NCBI GenBank assembly: GCA_001661515.1
Contig: LUVW01000010.1
Coordinates: 452,151-516,150, forward strand
Direction of reading: 5' to 3'
Source of the DNA: Capniomyces stellatus
Taxonomy: Eukaryota; Kickxellomycota; Harpellomycetes; Harpellales; Legeriomycetaceae
DNA length: 64,000 nucleotides
The position numbers and the translations under genes are program-made. Below, in pieces: positions 36,368 through 47,567 of this stretch. Below the pieces are notes generated by a model that saw only the letters and a list, made by a program, of their open reading frames with translations, was not told where the DNA came from and ran no database searches. Numbering within the stretch: the first letter of the stretch is position 1; every line of letters starts with the position of its first letter.

Positions 36368-38794
36368 CTAGGAATTTTTCTTGACCGGGGAATAGTTAAA
36401 TCTACTGGTGCTAAACCCATCCGCAGAATCTGGCTGAGTAGCAAACACACTTTCGCTCCATTTTCCTACAAAGCCGTTGATAACCTCGTTTGCTGACCTG
36501 AGAAAGTCATGGATAGCTTCATGGCCTTCACCAACAGCACGCATTGCAACCGAAACAACAAGCTGGCATATGATTTTAAAGTGATCAAGCATTTCACAGA
36601 CCAAGTCTAGCAGCAAGGTCCAGGCCATATTAAGGATTTCCACAATTAGCTCGCCAAACTGAACAATGTAGGGCAACGAAAATTCCCATGATTCCTCCAG
36701 CCACACCATCGTTTTTCTTGATAAATCTATTGCCGCAATTCTAGTTAAATTGTAAAAGCGGCACAAGGCATCAGCTGCAACTTTAGTGTACTCCAGAGCC
36801 TGATAGTACAAAACCACTGAGAATGCCGTGATTTCAGCAGCAGCAGTTTGGGAAAACGGAAGCAAGTAGCTGTGGTAGACCGAGGAGCAAACTGGCGACA
36901 GAAATGAAATGATTGGGCCCAGAACCTCGGCAAGAATCATGCCGAGACCTAGAATGACAAATGCGTATGACGAGATTATAAACAAAACGACCACATCAAC
37001 CAAAAACTTGAGGTTTAAAAATAGGCTATTCGCTGTTGCTGTGAGTTCCACCACAAAAGGCGTTATAAACAAACGCGCTGAAGTGTAATATCGTACAAAA
37101 ACACTCGAAATAACAACAATCTTGTTGTACGCGCCAATCACACACAGCTCTAAATACTCCGAGTCGATCTTTAGCCTCCCGAAGAGTTCGGCTACTCTGG
37201 CTGCTTTGTCGTGGATCAACTGGCAGCTGTCCATGATCATTTGTGCTGCACGGATACAAAAGCCAACAAGAAACGGCAGTGCGGTGTCCGAGGTCCAACC
37301 AGCTACGACTGGTGCAACCTGTTTGTAAGCCCTGGCGCTTGAGGTTAGCAGAAGATTGAATGCATTTTTGATCGCTCCAGTAACCTTCATGAATCTCCAA
37401 ATCTCAAACCGAACTATATACACGTACACAGTCGTAGCCTTGCTGGCGATATGACCTGTAAATAAAATACCCCAAGTAAGAATACTTGTTGTTGCCTCAT
37501 ATGATTTGATCACTGTGTTGGCTAGCCCGTTGTAAAGCATTCCGAACGCAGAAACAACGCTCCAAACCAGCTTTACAAAAATAGGCTTGCCTGGCACGAT
37601 GACATTGAAAAAGGCCCACTCAATCGCCTCTACCAATTTGGGTCCGCCCACCTGCTGGTACCAGCTAAAGAACTTTGGAAACAAAGAGTACACTCTGTAT
37701 ATATGATTGCCAATAGCAGGTATGGCAACAGAGTACATCCATATGACGGTGACTTCAATCCCATTAAACATAGCATGATACACGTAGTTTTCGTAAAAGG
37801 AAACCAACAACGACCTCAATTTCTCAGTGAAAACGCCTAGCATTACGTAGCCATTTCCTGTTATTTTGACTGTGGATCTAAGTCCCGCTAAAAGTGCATC
37901 AACTGAAATAAAAACCGCAATTTGAAAAACGTTCCAAAACAGCCGAACCAACAGATACAATGCAACAATAGGCAGAGCAGGCAATACCCACAGTATTCTA
38001 AATGACCGCTTTGTGGGTGTTGACGTTTCGCCATTAACTACCAAGAGTTCATCGACATCTTTTTCGCTAACATTCTTTGATATTAAAAATTCCTTCAGTG
38101 AATTCGAGTACGAATCTGTTGACACTGTGGTGCTATGTTTAGAAAAGCTGTTTTCATTGAGTTTTCCATAATTGGGTGTCTTTTTATGGTTATCAACAAG
38201 GTCATGTCTACGAAGATTCAAACTTTCAGCATTCGACTTGCCGGCCGAATTGCTGTTGTTACTGTTGTTGCTGTTGCTGCTGTATGAGAGTCCTACTCTG
38301 GTTTTTAGTACTGTTGCAACATTGGACAGTTCGCTGGTAATGCTGTTAGATCCTGGGAAACTGTTAGTGGAGTCGTCATTGTATTCGCTATCGGAATCGC
38401 TGGAAACGTAAAAGGCTTTTTCGTTTAGTTGAGACCGAGTGCCACTGTTCTTGCTGCGTGAGCCCGAGCTACTAGTGTATGGCCGTCTAGTGTTGTTCGT
38501 GGATTTAAAATATGCATGCTCAGAGTTCTTGCTAGAGTGTTTTGTATCCGTTACGCGAGTATCCACCAGGTTTGATTTTTCAATATTGGCGGTAGAGTTC
38601 CGCCTTGACAGCGAGATTATCCAGTTGTTGTCAAAGGCCCGCTTTAAACTTTTTTTGGATTTGATGCTGTACTGTTTTTTCCACTCGGGCGTGTATTTGC
38701 TCAGAGCAAACAAAAATAGAACGAGTAGAATCACTACTAATATCCCTATTAGATTAAACTTGTCGCCACCGAGATTTAAGTATACGCCTTCCAT
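36368..38794 (-). CDS. Uncharacterised 808-residue protein with many hydrophobic helices
   Basis: A single exon from ATG at 38794. Residues 14-34 (LIGILVVILLVLFLFALSKY) are a clear membrane helix, followed by a basic stretch (KKQYSIKSKKSLKRAF) that suggests an N-out or signal-anchor topology. Residues about 60-250 are Ser/Asn-rich and disordered, with an Asn-Ser repeat. From about 265 to 790 the protein is a long series of hydrophobic or amphipathic helices of similar size with few long loops. Examples are FLVDVVVLFIISSYAFVILG and LVRLFWNVFQIAVFISVDAL. I do not recognise a family. The helical part could be multi-pass membrane or a long lipid-contacting amphipathic array; the sequence alone does not decide. 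Confidence 0.75.
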   Translation of the reverse strand: MEGVYLNLGGDKFNLIGILVVILLVLFLFALSKYTPEWKKQYSIKSKKSLKRAFDNNWIISLSRRNSTANIEKSNLVDTRVTDTKHSSKNSEHAYFKSTNNTRRPYTSSSGSRSKNSGTRSQLNEKAFYVSSDSDSEYNDDSTNSFPGSNSITSELSNVATVLKTRVGLSYSSNSNNSNNSNSAGKSNAESLNLRRHDLVDNHKKTPNYGKLNENSFSKHSTTVSTDSYSNSLKEFLISKNVSEKDVDELLVVNGETSTPTKRSFRILWVLPALPIVALYLLVRLFWNVFQIAVFISVDALLAGLRSTVKITGNGYVMLGVFTEKLRSLLVSFYENYVYHAMFNGIEVTVIWMYSVAIPAIGNHIYRVYSLFPKFFSWYQQVGGPKLVEAIEWAFFNVIVPGKPIFVKLVWSVVSAFGMLYNGLANTVIKSYEATTSILTWGILFTGHIASKATTVYVYIVRFEIWRFMKVTGAIKNAFNLLLTSSARAYKQVAPVVAGWTSDTALPFLVGFCIRAAQMIMDSCQLIHDKAARVAELFGRLKIDSEYLELCVIGAYNKIVVISSVFVRYYTSARLFITPFVVELTATANSLFLNLKFLVDVVVLFIISSYAFVILGLGMILAEVLGPIISFLSPVCSSVYHSYLLPFSQTAAAEITAFSVVLYYQALEYTKVAADALCRFYNLTRIAAIDLSRKTMVWLEESWEFSLPYIVQFGELIVEILNMAWTLLLDLVCEMLDHFKIICQLVVSVAMRAVGEGHEAIHDFLRSANEVINGFVGKWSESVFATQPDSADGFSTSRFNYSPVKKNS

Positions 38795-40280
38795 ACTTTC
38801 TATATATTACTTGACTACCTCAATAGCTTGGTATCGGTTCTTTTTTGCTATAAATATGCTGCCAGTTAAATAGTTTGTGTAAGGCAAATATAGTGTTGTT
38901 TAGAGTGCGGTTTGATTTGTTGGTATTGACATTAGTCTTTGGATATTTATTCACACTTCGGGTCAGAAAAAGAAAGTATAAACAATTTAGAAGTAAGTCG
39001 GTATGTGTATGTATGGGCTAGTCCATTCGAGATTCGCAAAAACTCGTCCAGTATTGGTTCTAGTTGGATTGATTTGAATTATCTAAAAGGTAGAATGCCG
39101 ATGTTGTAAATGGTTTTAGAATACAGAGTAATTGCGGCCTAGTTTGGTATTGTTTTCTATTAAAGAGAATAATATCACTTAAAAGGTGTGTTGGAAAAAA
39201 ACAAACTGATTGTGAATGGTGTGGGACAAACTTGAGCAATAGCTTGGGATTTGCACTTTCTAATTAAACAAATTTATATGAATATCTTGAAATTGTAATT
39301 GTTGGAAATGTTCAAGTGAAAATATTCAAGAGCTGCTGATTTCTCTGTTGAAAATAAAGAAAAATGTGATTAAACGCATAAATAGGATTTATAACAATGT
39401 TTTTAAAGCAAAAAAAATAAACTAGGAAGAAAAGGAAAGAAAAAAAGAAAAAAAATAATCACCGAGTTGAACTTGGATGTAGTAATAACTGGCAAGATAA
39501 AAGAGGGCTTGATAAAATGCAGGAAAACAAAGAATTTTCATTGCTCTATTTTTAGTCACATGAAAATTAAAACTTGGACAATTAAATTACAAATCAGTAA
39601 TAAACAGAATTTACGATCAAAGTCAATTTTTAGTTTTGAAATGCGGTGAAAATAAGAACAAGGTGGTAAATCAAACAAACTTATTAGTTTTTTTTCCATT
39701 TATTTCTGTTGATTTTTATTTTATTTTAGAAGAGTGGGAACCAAGATTGCTGGGAAAATTCACGATTTACCAATAATGTTGTTTGGTTTGAAGTTGGGAA
39801 AGGAGTTTGGGCTAAATGCAACAAACTGACAACGATACCGAAAATAACAAAATGATTCAGTGTGTTGTTTTCCAAAATCTCAAGGACATAAAGCAAAACA
39901 GAAGAGCAAAACACCGACAATAAACGTTACAATTGATTACAGGATATAGCCTGGAATATTGAATGTAGCTAGTTAAAATTGTGGCTTGACTTGATGTAGT
40001 AGAACAAATGAAATGTTAGAGGGGGAAGGGGGGGGGGGGGGGNNNNNNNNNNNNNNNNNTGGGGGGGGGGGGGGGGGGGGGGGGGTTAAACAGGATAGTT
40101 TGGCCAACTTGCAAGTATAAATACATTGTAATTATATTATACCTATTGTTGATAATTATAAATAAATAAATAATTAATTAAATAATTAAATAAAAAGACA
40201 CAAGATACATGCAAAAAAAAAAGAATAATAACCAAGAAGAAAAGGAAAAAAGGAAATGAAAAGAAAAGAAAAGTCGAGAG
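38795..40280. other. Intergenic region with an assembly gap
   Basis: About 1.5 kb, AT-rich, between two minus-strand genes. No exon was found. The right part holds the G-run and 17-N gap listed separately. Confidence 0.5.
40027..40085. other. Poly-G tract with a 17-N assembly gap
   Basis: G runs flank N at 40043-40059, with a T at 40060 and about 25 more G. The true length of the tract is unknown. It lies about 200 bp beyond the stop codon of the kinase gene and does not interrupt coding sequence. Confidence 0.95.
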
Positions 40281-43200
40281 CTATGGCTTGCGTTTCCGTC
40301 GTTCGGCTTTAGACTCAAACTCATGCCAATCGCCTTTAACGGGAAAGTGGGTTGGGGCAACAGGGGCGGGAGATTCAGATGTAAAATATGAGTGGTTTAG
40401 ACATTGATTGGCAGTTGGTCTTTTGGAGGGTTCCATGTTCAACATTTCTGAAGCAAGGGATAGGGCGTTGGGGGTCATGTACTTTGATATGGTTGATAAA
40501 AAGGATGGTTTGTGGGTGGTTGATGCTGGTGCTAGAGTTGGTGTTGAGGAAGTGGTTGGTGAGGGTTGATGGCAGGGAGAGTCAAGGGATTTTTGGTTGA
40601 ATGAGCCAGCGTTTGCGGGTATTGAGGTTGAGGATGATGTTGATGTTGAGGAGTGGGTAGACTTTTTGGGTCTCATTAGATCAAACCACGGTAGGCTTTT
40701 GTAATAGTCAGACCACCCATCAGCCAAGTTTGGGTCGGTTGGGGTAGACTGATCTGGGCCCATCATGGAGAGGATCTGGTTTAGTTGGGAAATTTCGTTT
40801 TGGCCCTGGAAAATAGGCTTCCGGATAAACAGCTCAACCATGATGCACCCAATTGACCAAATATCGACCTCAGACCCATAATCAGTTGCACCCAGCAGCA
40901 GCTCAGGGGGCCTGTACCAAAGCGTTATAACGCGATTAGTATAGTCTAGCTGGCGGGTTTTATGGATGCGTCGAGCAAGGCCAAAGTCAACAAACTTGAG
41001 CTGGCCACTTGTATTCAGCAGCATGTTGGAGCCCTTGATGTCTCTGTGGATTATGCCGAGACTGTGCATGTAGTCGAGGCCAAGCAGCATCTGTTTGACG
41101 AGGCTTTTTATGTTTGAGTGGTCAAGCTTCCACAGCGGATGGGATAACAGCCCGCTTAAGTCGTAGTCCATGTACTCCATAACCATAAACACAGCGTCTT
41201 CGGCTTGAACGACGTCTTTTAGCTGGACAATGTTGGGGTGGATCAGTGACTTCATCAGTCTGATTTCACGCATCGCGGTAATCGGAAACCCTTCACGTTC
41301 AGTTTCCATCCGAACTCTTTTCAACGCAACAATAGCTCCAGTTTCTCTCATTCTTGCCTTGTACACCTTCCCATAAGTACCCTCACCAACCTGGTTTAGC
41401 TTCTCGTACATCAGCGAGTTGTCTATTGGGCTTGGAAAGTGCGACACGTGGGCCGAGTTCACGTTGGAAACAACCGACCCGTTCTGGGGTATCGAGTCTA
41501 TCTCCATGTTGTCATTGTTCAACGATCCGGCATCAGATTTATTTCTGGGCTCGGACCGCTCGCTGTCAAACGAGCTCTGCATTATTCGCTCCATGTTCAA
41601 GTTCACATTCACTCCATTATTAGTGGACGCATAGTCGTTTCTGCTCACCAGCTTTGGCGTGCTGCTTACTGGCTGGCTCCCGCCATAACTATGCTTCAAC
41701 TGCTGTCCGTGGTGCAGCGATGGCGCGGTTTGAAGTATTGGCTGCGGGTTGGCGTGGTGGTGTATTGGGTTGGGGTGTGGCTGGGCGTGGTTAATCCTGG
41801 CGCCGCTGTAGCCGATGCTCGACTGGGTACTGCCTTCAGGCGCATAGTGCATTCCATGCTGCATCCCCGAGTAGCTGCCATGCGGCTGTAGACCTGAAGT
41901 GTGAATCAAGGCTGGGTTGGTCGTTGCCAGGGCTGGATGCGGGGGCATGGCTGCAGACATTGGTACCCCCGCTTGCATCGCTGTTTGCGGAGGTTGGCCT
42001 ATCGGCTGCTGGTATAAAGGCCCGCTATTTATACCAGTAGTCCCTGGCTGTCTATAGTACATGCCCTGCTTATCTAGATGCACCTGGTGCTGCATTAGAT
42101 GCTGCTGCTGGACTTGGTCAATTCGCTGCTGCTGGGTCAAGTACTGCGGCTGCTGAGACGCTGGCTGCAGCAAGTACGCAGGCGGCTGGTTGGTCGCTGG
42201 TGCTTTGCTTTTGCCGCCTACACTATCAGACGTGCCCAACGCCAACGAACTTGCATTACTCTGCTTGGCTTTTGGATTTGACTTTATTTCTATTTCCTCT
42301 ACAAGCACTTCTCCTCTGGCCAGAGCTGCATCTCGCTTTCTTTTAGCCTCCTCTCTTTCTCTTAGCAATCTATGCAAACTGCTTGTTTCTCCTGTTTGTA
42401 GGTATGTGTGCGAAAACAAGTCCTTTTCTTTTTCTCGATTTCTATCCTTTTCCTTTTCCCCGTCCCTATCCCTGCCTCTGTCCCTGCTTCTACTTCTACT
42501 ACTTCTACTTCTACCCCTAACTCTGTCCCTGTCTCTAACTCTGTCCCTGTCTCTAATTCTGTCGCTTTCTCTAATTCTATCTCTATCTCTATCTCTATCC
42601 CTATCTCTGTCTCTCTCTCTCTCTCTGTCTCTAACTCTGTCCCTATCTCTAATTATATCCCTATCTCTAATTATATCCCTGTCCCTAACCCTATCTCTAT
42701 CCCTTATCACCTCTCTATCCCTTATCACTTCTCTATCTCTTATAACTTCTCTTTCCCGGTCTCGATCTATTGAAGATTGGCGTCGGTCTTTTATAACCGA
42801 CATACTACGCGTACTGCTCCTTTCATAGGGACTCATACCAGCTTTATGTTCTAGACTTGACTCTCTGTTCCTGTACTTTATACTTTGGACTCGATCTCCA
42901 AGTCTCTCGCGCTCTCTTTCTCTATCTCTGTTTCTATCCCTCGATCTTTCTTTCTCTCGCTGTCTTGATCTATCCCGTTCTCGAAAATGGTCTCTTTCGC
43001 TATACCTTATTTCGCTACAAACTTCCTCTCTTACGTATTCCGGTGACCTCACTTTGTATTCATACTTATCTACTATTTCCTTTTCTTTATCCATCTCTAT
43101 TTTTATCTCTACTTTGTTTTCTACCTCTTTTCCTGTTTCTACCTCTTTTCCTGTTTCCTCTTTTCCTGTTTCCTTCTTTCTAAGTTCATAACTAACGTAC

Positions 43201-44174
43201 TCTTTCTCTCGACCCCTTTCTCGCTCCAATTCGCTATACCGACGCTCCGTTCTGTATCTATCATAAACCCCCTCTCGCTCCTTTTCATACCGTATATCAC
43301 CTCTATCATACCGTCTAGCTAACCTAGACTTGTAGTCAAATTCCATATATCTTGAATGCTTATCTCTATCCCGTTCTCTATCCCGTTCTCTATCCCGTTC
43401 TCTATCGCTTTCCCTTTCCCGTTCTCTATCCCTTTCCCTTTCCCGTTCCCTTTCTCTTTCTCTTCCTCTATCGCTTTCCCTTTCTCTGCCTTTGTCTCTA
43501 ACACGATCTCTGTCGCTTAAATAATAACTACCGTCATCCAAATAACGCTCTCTGTACAACCTACTACTCTCTTTCTCATCCTCTACCTCGCGTTTACCCA
43601 ATCTGTCCTCCCATTTTCGCCGATAATAGGCCGACTCTCTATCAACCCCAAGCTCTCCACGTTCCCTTCTTTCCTTTTCCAAACCTCTTCTTGCTTCATT
43701 AGCATCAACGTTCGGCTCCCCGCTATAGCCTCCATTCCTCCGTGCTGTGCTCCTTTGATACTCTATATCGTCGTCCTCCCCCTCCTCTTTGACCATAGTG
43801 TCGTCAGTAGGTTTCAGCTCGGATCCTGTGTTTGTTTTTGTTAGCCCCTTGATGGTAATCGCCCTACTGTTGCTGTCCTTTTCATTATCTCCAGATATGA
43901 TATTTGTACTTTCTGCTGTTTTACTTAACTCACCCAGCCGCATATATTCTTTTGTCTGATATTCTGTTTTAGATCTCGACCTAGATCTTGACTTTGTTCT
44001 CGACCTAGACCTCGAATTCGCGAACGAATTCGATTCCCCCATCATCGCTAATGTTGAGCCACCTGCCTTCACTTTTAAAGTCGGCTTCAATGACATCCGG
44101 AATTGTCCCTCTTTATATCCTGTCGCCTTGTTTCCATTCACGCTCTCCAAACCACTGTCTTTGCCACCTTTCAT
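40281..44174 (-). CDS. CDK12/13/Ctk1-type cyclin-dependent kinase with long Arg/Asp/Glu-rich N-terminus
   Basis: A single exon of 1297 residues. The N-terminal half is low-complexity: Arg/Asp, Arg/Glu and Arg/Ser dipeptide repeats dominate about residues 200-620, then a Gln/His/Pro-rich stretch to about 900. The kinase domain begins near 925 with GEGTYGKVYKA. It has a PITAMRE cyclin-binding helix (PITAIRE in animal CDK12), catalytic loop HRDIKGSNMLL, VDFGLARR, and activation-segment YTNRVITLWYRPPELLLG with the phospho-threonine position conserved. A Ser/Thr/Pro-rich insert of about 45 residues splits the C-lobe before FLSTISKYMTPNALSLASEML. The tail is basic. CDK12/Ctk1 kinases phosphorylate Ser2 of the RNA polymerase II CTD with a cyclin K-like partner and support elongation. 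The group call is strong; CDK12 versus CDK9-like assignment rests on the T-loop and PITA-RE motifs. Confidence 0.92.
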   Translation of the reverse strand: MKGGKDSGLESVNGNKATGYKEGQFRMSLKPTLKVKAGGSTLAMMGESNSFANSRSRSRTKSRSRSRSKTEYQTKEYMRLGELSKTAESTNIISGDNEKDSNSRAITIKGLTKTNTGSELKPTDDTMVKEEGEDDDIEYQRSTARRNGGYSGEPNVDANEARRGLEKERRERGELGVDRESAYYRRKWEDRLGKREVEDEKESSRLYRERYLDDGSYYLSDRDRVRDKGRERESDRGRERERERERERDRERERESDRERDRERDRERDRDKHSRYMEFDYKSRLARRYDRGDIRYEKEREGVYDRYRTERRYSELERERGREKEYVSYELRKKETGKEETGKEVETGKEVENKVEIKIEMDKEKEIVDKYEYKVRSPEYVREEVCSEIRYSERDHFRERDRSRQREKERSRDRNRDRERERERLGDRVQSIKYRNRESSLEHKAGMSPYERSSTRSMSVIKDRRQSSIDRDREREVIRDREVIRDREVIRDRDRVRDRDIIRDRDIIRDRDRVRDRERERDRDRDRDRDRDRIRESDRIRDRDRVRDRDRVRGRSRSSRSRSRDRGRDRDGEKEKDRNREKEKDLFSHTYLQTGETSSLHRLLREREEAKRKRDAALARGEVLVEEIEIKSNPKAKQSNASSLALGTSDSVGGKSKAPATNQPPAYLLQPASQQPQYLTQQQRIDQVQQQHLMQHQVHLDKQGMYYRQPGTTGINSGPLYQQPIGQPPQTAMQAGVPMSAAMPPHPALATTNPALIHTSGLQPHGSYSGMQHGMHYAPEGSTQSSIGYSGARINHAQPHPNPIHHHANPQPILQTAPSLHHGQQLKHSYGGSQPVSSTPKLVSRNDYASTNNGVNVNLNMERIMQSSFDSERSEPRNKSDAGSLNNDNMEIDSIPQNGSVVSNVNSAHVSHFPSPIDNSLMYEKLNQVGEGTYGKVYKARMRETGAIVALKRVRMETEREGFPITAMREIRLMKSLIHPNIVQLKDVVQAEDAVFMVMEYMDYDLSGLLSHPLWKLDHSNIKSLVKQMLLGLDYMHSLGIIHRDIKGSNMLLNTSGQLKFVDFGLARRIHKTRQLDYTNRVITLWYRPPELLLGATDYGSEVDIWSIGCIMVELFIRKPIFQGQNEISQLNQILSMMGPDQSTPTDPNLADGWSDYYKSLPWFDLMRPKKSTHSSTSTSSSTSIPANAGSFNQKSLDSPCHQPSPTTSSTPTLAPASTTHKPSFLSTISKYMTPNALSLASEMLNMEPSKRPTANQCLNHSYFTSESPAPVAPTHFPVKGDWHEFESKAERRKRKP
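42420..43530. repeat. Polypyrimidine tract encoding Arg/Asp/Glu repeats
   Basis: The plus strand is a long series of CTATCT, CTGTCC, CTCTCT and CCCGTTCT units. They encode RDRDRERE-type repeats on the minus strand in the CDK12-like gene. The same repeats create the leucine/serine-rich plus-strand frame at 42190-42828, which is not a gene. Confidence 0.8.
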
Positions 44175-47100
44175 ATTTATTTATTATTTGCCTCTGTCGC
44201 TCACTTGCTCTCAGGAAATACCAGTGTTCCCTGACTCCTACCCTTTGTTTCTCTCTGTCTATCCCAGAATTCTTGAAAAAAACGAGCTCCTGCTATATTT
44301 CGAAACTCTAAATTAACAAAACTAAATTTACTCCCTGATCATCAAGTCACAAAAGCCCGTTCACAATTTTAAATGAAAGGTACGTACTGTTTGTAAACTT
44401 CACGCGTCGGATTGCACCTAGCTAGATTCCTTAATCCTGCCCTGAAACTATCTTGCCTGATCAGTGTCCTAGAGCATTCAAATCCTAAATTCCGCAAAAA
44501 TCTTTAGTACACTAAAGGATGAAAAATGGAGAATCTACAAACCAACAAACCCCTATAACCATAAACACATTTTAATACATCCAAAAAAAACAAAAGCAAA
44601 AGCAAAAGATACACAGTACAGAACAAAGGTGATTAGTTGAATTCTTTCACTCAAAAAACAAAACAAAATTTATACATTTAAAATCTAAAACTATCGCGTA
44701 AATTTAAAACACTATAATAAACGAGTCAATTTCATGCTCCTGCTACCGTTTTTTTTCAATAAAATAAAATAAAAGCTACAAATACATTTAAGATTCAACA
44801 AAATAATGTTGAAGATAAATGCAAACAAATATCAAAGGATAACAAGACTAAAATCACTACTTGAAAAACAAAATAATAAATCGCTAAAAACCAAGCCTAA
44901 GAATTCAAAGACGAGTTTGAGTTGAAAGAAAGGGTGCCAACTTAAAGTAAAACAAAAAAAAAGTGAAAACTATAGCTCAAAGTATGAAATGTAAAAATAA
45001 AAAATAGATAAAAAGCTACAAAAATACACTACAGTAGCATATTTTAACTCTACGCATATAACAAAACAGGTATACGGATATGATAAACCGCAGAAGGCTA
45101 CTGAGAATGCCATCGTATTTGCCCGTAAACAAACCAGCCAAGTACAACACAACACAACACAACACAACACAACACAACACAACACGTCAAGTAAATTGTA
45201 TTTAGATATAGCCAGACTTCCTAGAACCCAAGAAACCAATATAAAGCTATTTTGCCCAGACGTTGATTTTTGAATAGCAGTACCGAGCTCACTGGTTTAA
45301 GAATCCCGAGACAGCAGTAAAAGAATTTGGGCCCGGCAGCCAAGTATCCCTGTTGTTGCCCAATCAACTCAAAACATACACACGCTTGACTCTGGACACC
45401 ACTGGTAGTGCGTACTGACTTGGTAGAGTATATACAAGTTTGTTTTGAACTAGAGTCATCGTTTTTAAGCTTGGAATAGCCGGAGAGCGTGTGAGACGAG
45501 TAAATGACTGAATTCTCCTAGGTAACTGGGACAACGGCAGTGTTTATTAACGTGTGGTTTTTTGTATGGTATATCCATACCTGCGTCCCGTCATATTATC
45601 CTTATCATTCTATTTTTGGTTTTGAATTTAGCTGTACATAGCAGAGTGCGGAAAATGGAGGAGAGGTATGCTGCAGTTTGCACAGTTATTTTGCTTGCCG
45701 TCATCGAGCAATCTGCTCCGCGCGTTGGTAGCTTTTGCTTTAAGCCATTTTTGAAGCCAAGTCCACTAAAGGTGTATTATTCCTTTCGATTATATTTGCC
45801 GAGCAAAATAGCTTAAACGCTGGGGATTTGTAGGTGTTAATCAGTTTTGTGTGTGTATATGTATTGTTGTTTTTTAGTTGTCCGGTTGTTGGCTGGTTGT
45901 TGAGGTTATACGTGTGGAACAATATGCTCTGTAACACTTTTGTTGTGCTTACATTTTAATGCAAATTGAAATAGATTGTTGGATATATATAGAATAAAAT
46001 GATATCTATATATTTTCTTTGCCAACACGCGCCAAGCAAAGCGAATGTAGGAAATGACACAAAAGAAAATTTTGGTTTCCTTTCAATGTACACCCAACAG
46101 TAATTGGATTTTAAATTTTTCCTCTGGCTTTAAATGTAAGCTCAAATTGCTACTTGTTGGAATCTTTTCATCACTATAAAATGATAATTAAAGCGTCTAT
46201 ATTGAACAAGTAAATAGATGTGAACGTCCTACCTTCTTTCGGGTCCCTAGATGATCTATAACAACAACAAAATGCTATATAATTTTTAAAACACGATCGA
46301 GTAGTAATATAGATTAATAGTAGGCTTGAATTAAAACTATTTCTCGGATTTTATTACTAGCGAAGCAACTATTATAAAAAAAAACAATAGTAATAGTAAT
46401 CAAGAGATTGTTGTGTTTTGGTGTTTTTCTTGTGTTAACTTATTTTTTTCCTTCTCGAAAATTTACCATTATTTAACTTCAAGTTTTTTCTCCTTTTCTA
46501 GTGCTAATTTTTTTCTTTTTTGTTAATATTTTCTTTTTTAGGTTGCAGTGTTTTATTTTTAAAAGCAAAAAATGATAACGGCCTTCACTTTGATACTTGA
46601 ACCTTCAACGCATTTTTCTGAATCTTCAATGGTTTTTGGGAAATCAAGAATAAGCATGAAAACGGAGTAAAAAAAAAGAATAAACAAAAGCTTGCCAATC
46701 TCCGTATAAAGTCCTTTGCTGCTATTGGACCTGAATTATTTGTAGAGTACAAAATTAACTTCAGCTTTCCAAAGCCAACAATTTTGCTCATTCAAACTCG
46801 CAATAATTATTTTCAAACCCGCACTATCGAGTTTGCGTAAAATTATTCAGAAACCAAAAACGCATGAAGTGATATTGCAGGTGATTTTGGATGTCCAATA
46901 GGCACTCTTCTAATAGTTTTTTTTTCAATTTATCAGAACGCCAATAAACGACCTTCTCATTAGTTTAACTTTACTCCTCGAAAAAGAAAAATTCGCGCTT
47001 TTCACAACTTTTCCAATTTGGGAACCCAATCCGAATTGTCACTATTAACAGCTCTATTTACTTTTAGGTTTATTTACTTTTTTTTTAAAAAAAAAGTCAG

Positions 47101-47567
47101 TCTCGCGAATACCGTCGATAAAAAAGTCAAACCGAGCTTGCCCAGCACTTTAGTATTAGCAAGATCCAAACTGCTCAAAATCAAAAGTAACCCACGTAAA
47201 TAGCAAATCAATCATGACTAGGTTATTGCCGAGAGCAGTATATATTGACGAGTAATTTATTGCTGAAATAACACAGCGGTTACTGCCGAATAGGAGCAAA
47301 CCAAAGGAAATAGTTTAGAACGGCATGTAGTGTATAACCCCATATCATTTGAACCACTAAACGCCACTGCTAGCTAGACAGTATCCAGCTTACGACAAGA
47401 ATCTAATCGTAAACAAAAAAAAAGTGGTGCTTGGATAGCAAAGAACCAAAACGGTGTACAGTTTGAATAAACACAATATTTGTTTGGAATGATGCCTTTA
47501 TTTCTACTTTTAATACAAATATTGGTCTTTATGTAACAAATGGAAGGAAATATTTAGTGCTGCGATT
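44175..47567. other. Gene-poor 3.4-kb region
   Basis: AT-rich, between the 5' end of the kinase gene and the 3' end of threonine dehydrogenase. It holds an AACAC pentanucleotide repeat at 45143-45185. A short plus-strand frame near 45562-45816 has a hydrophobic start but no ATG at its head and no family match. A minus frame at 46585-46791 is equally unsupported. Confidence 0.45.
45143..45185. repeat. AACAC pentanucleotide microsatellite
   Basis: About eight tandem CAACA/AACAC units in intergenic DNA. Confidence 0.9.

Noticed and set aside
42190..42828. 212-codon plus-strand Ser/Leu frame
   Set aside because: Antisense shadow of the Arg/Asp/Glu repeats in the CDK12-like gene.
45562..45816. 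84-codon plus-strand frame with a hydrophobic N-terminus
   Set aside because: No ATG at its head, no partner exons that could be phased, no family match.
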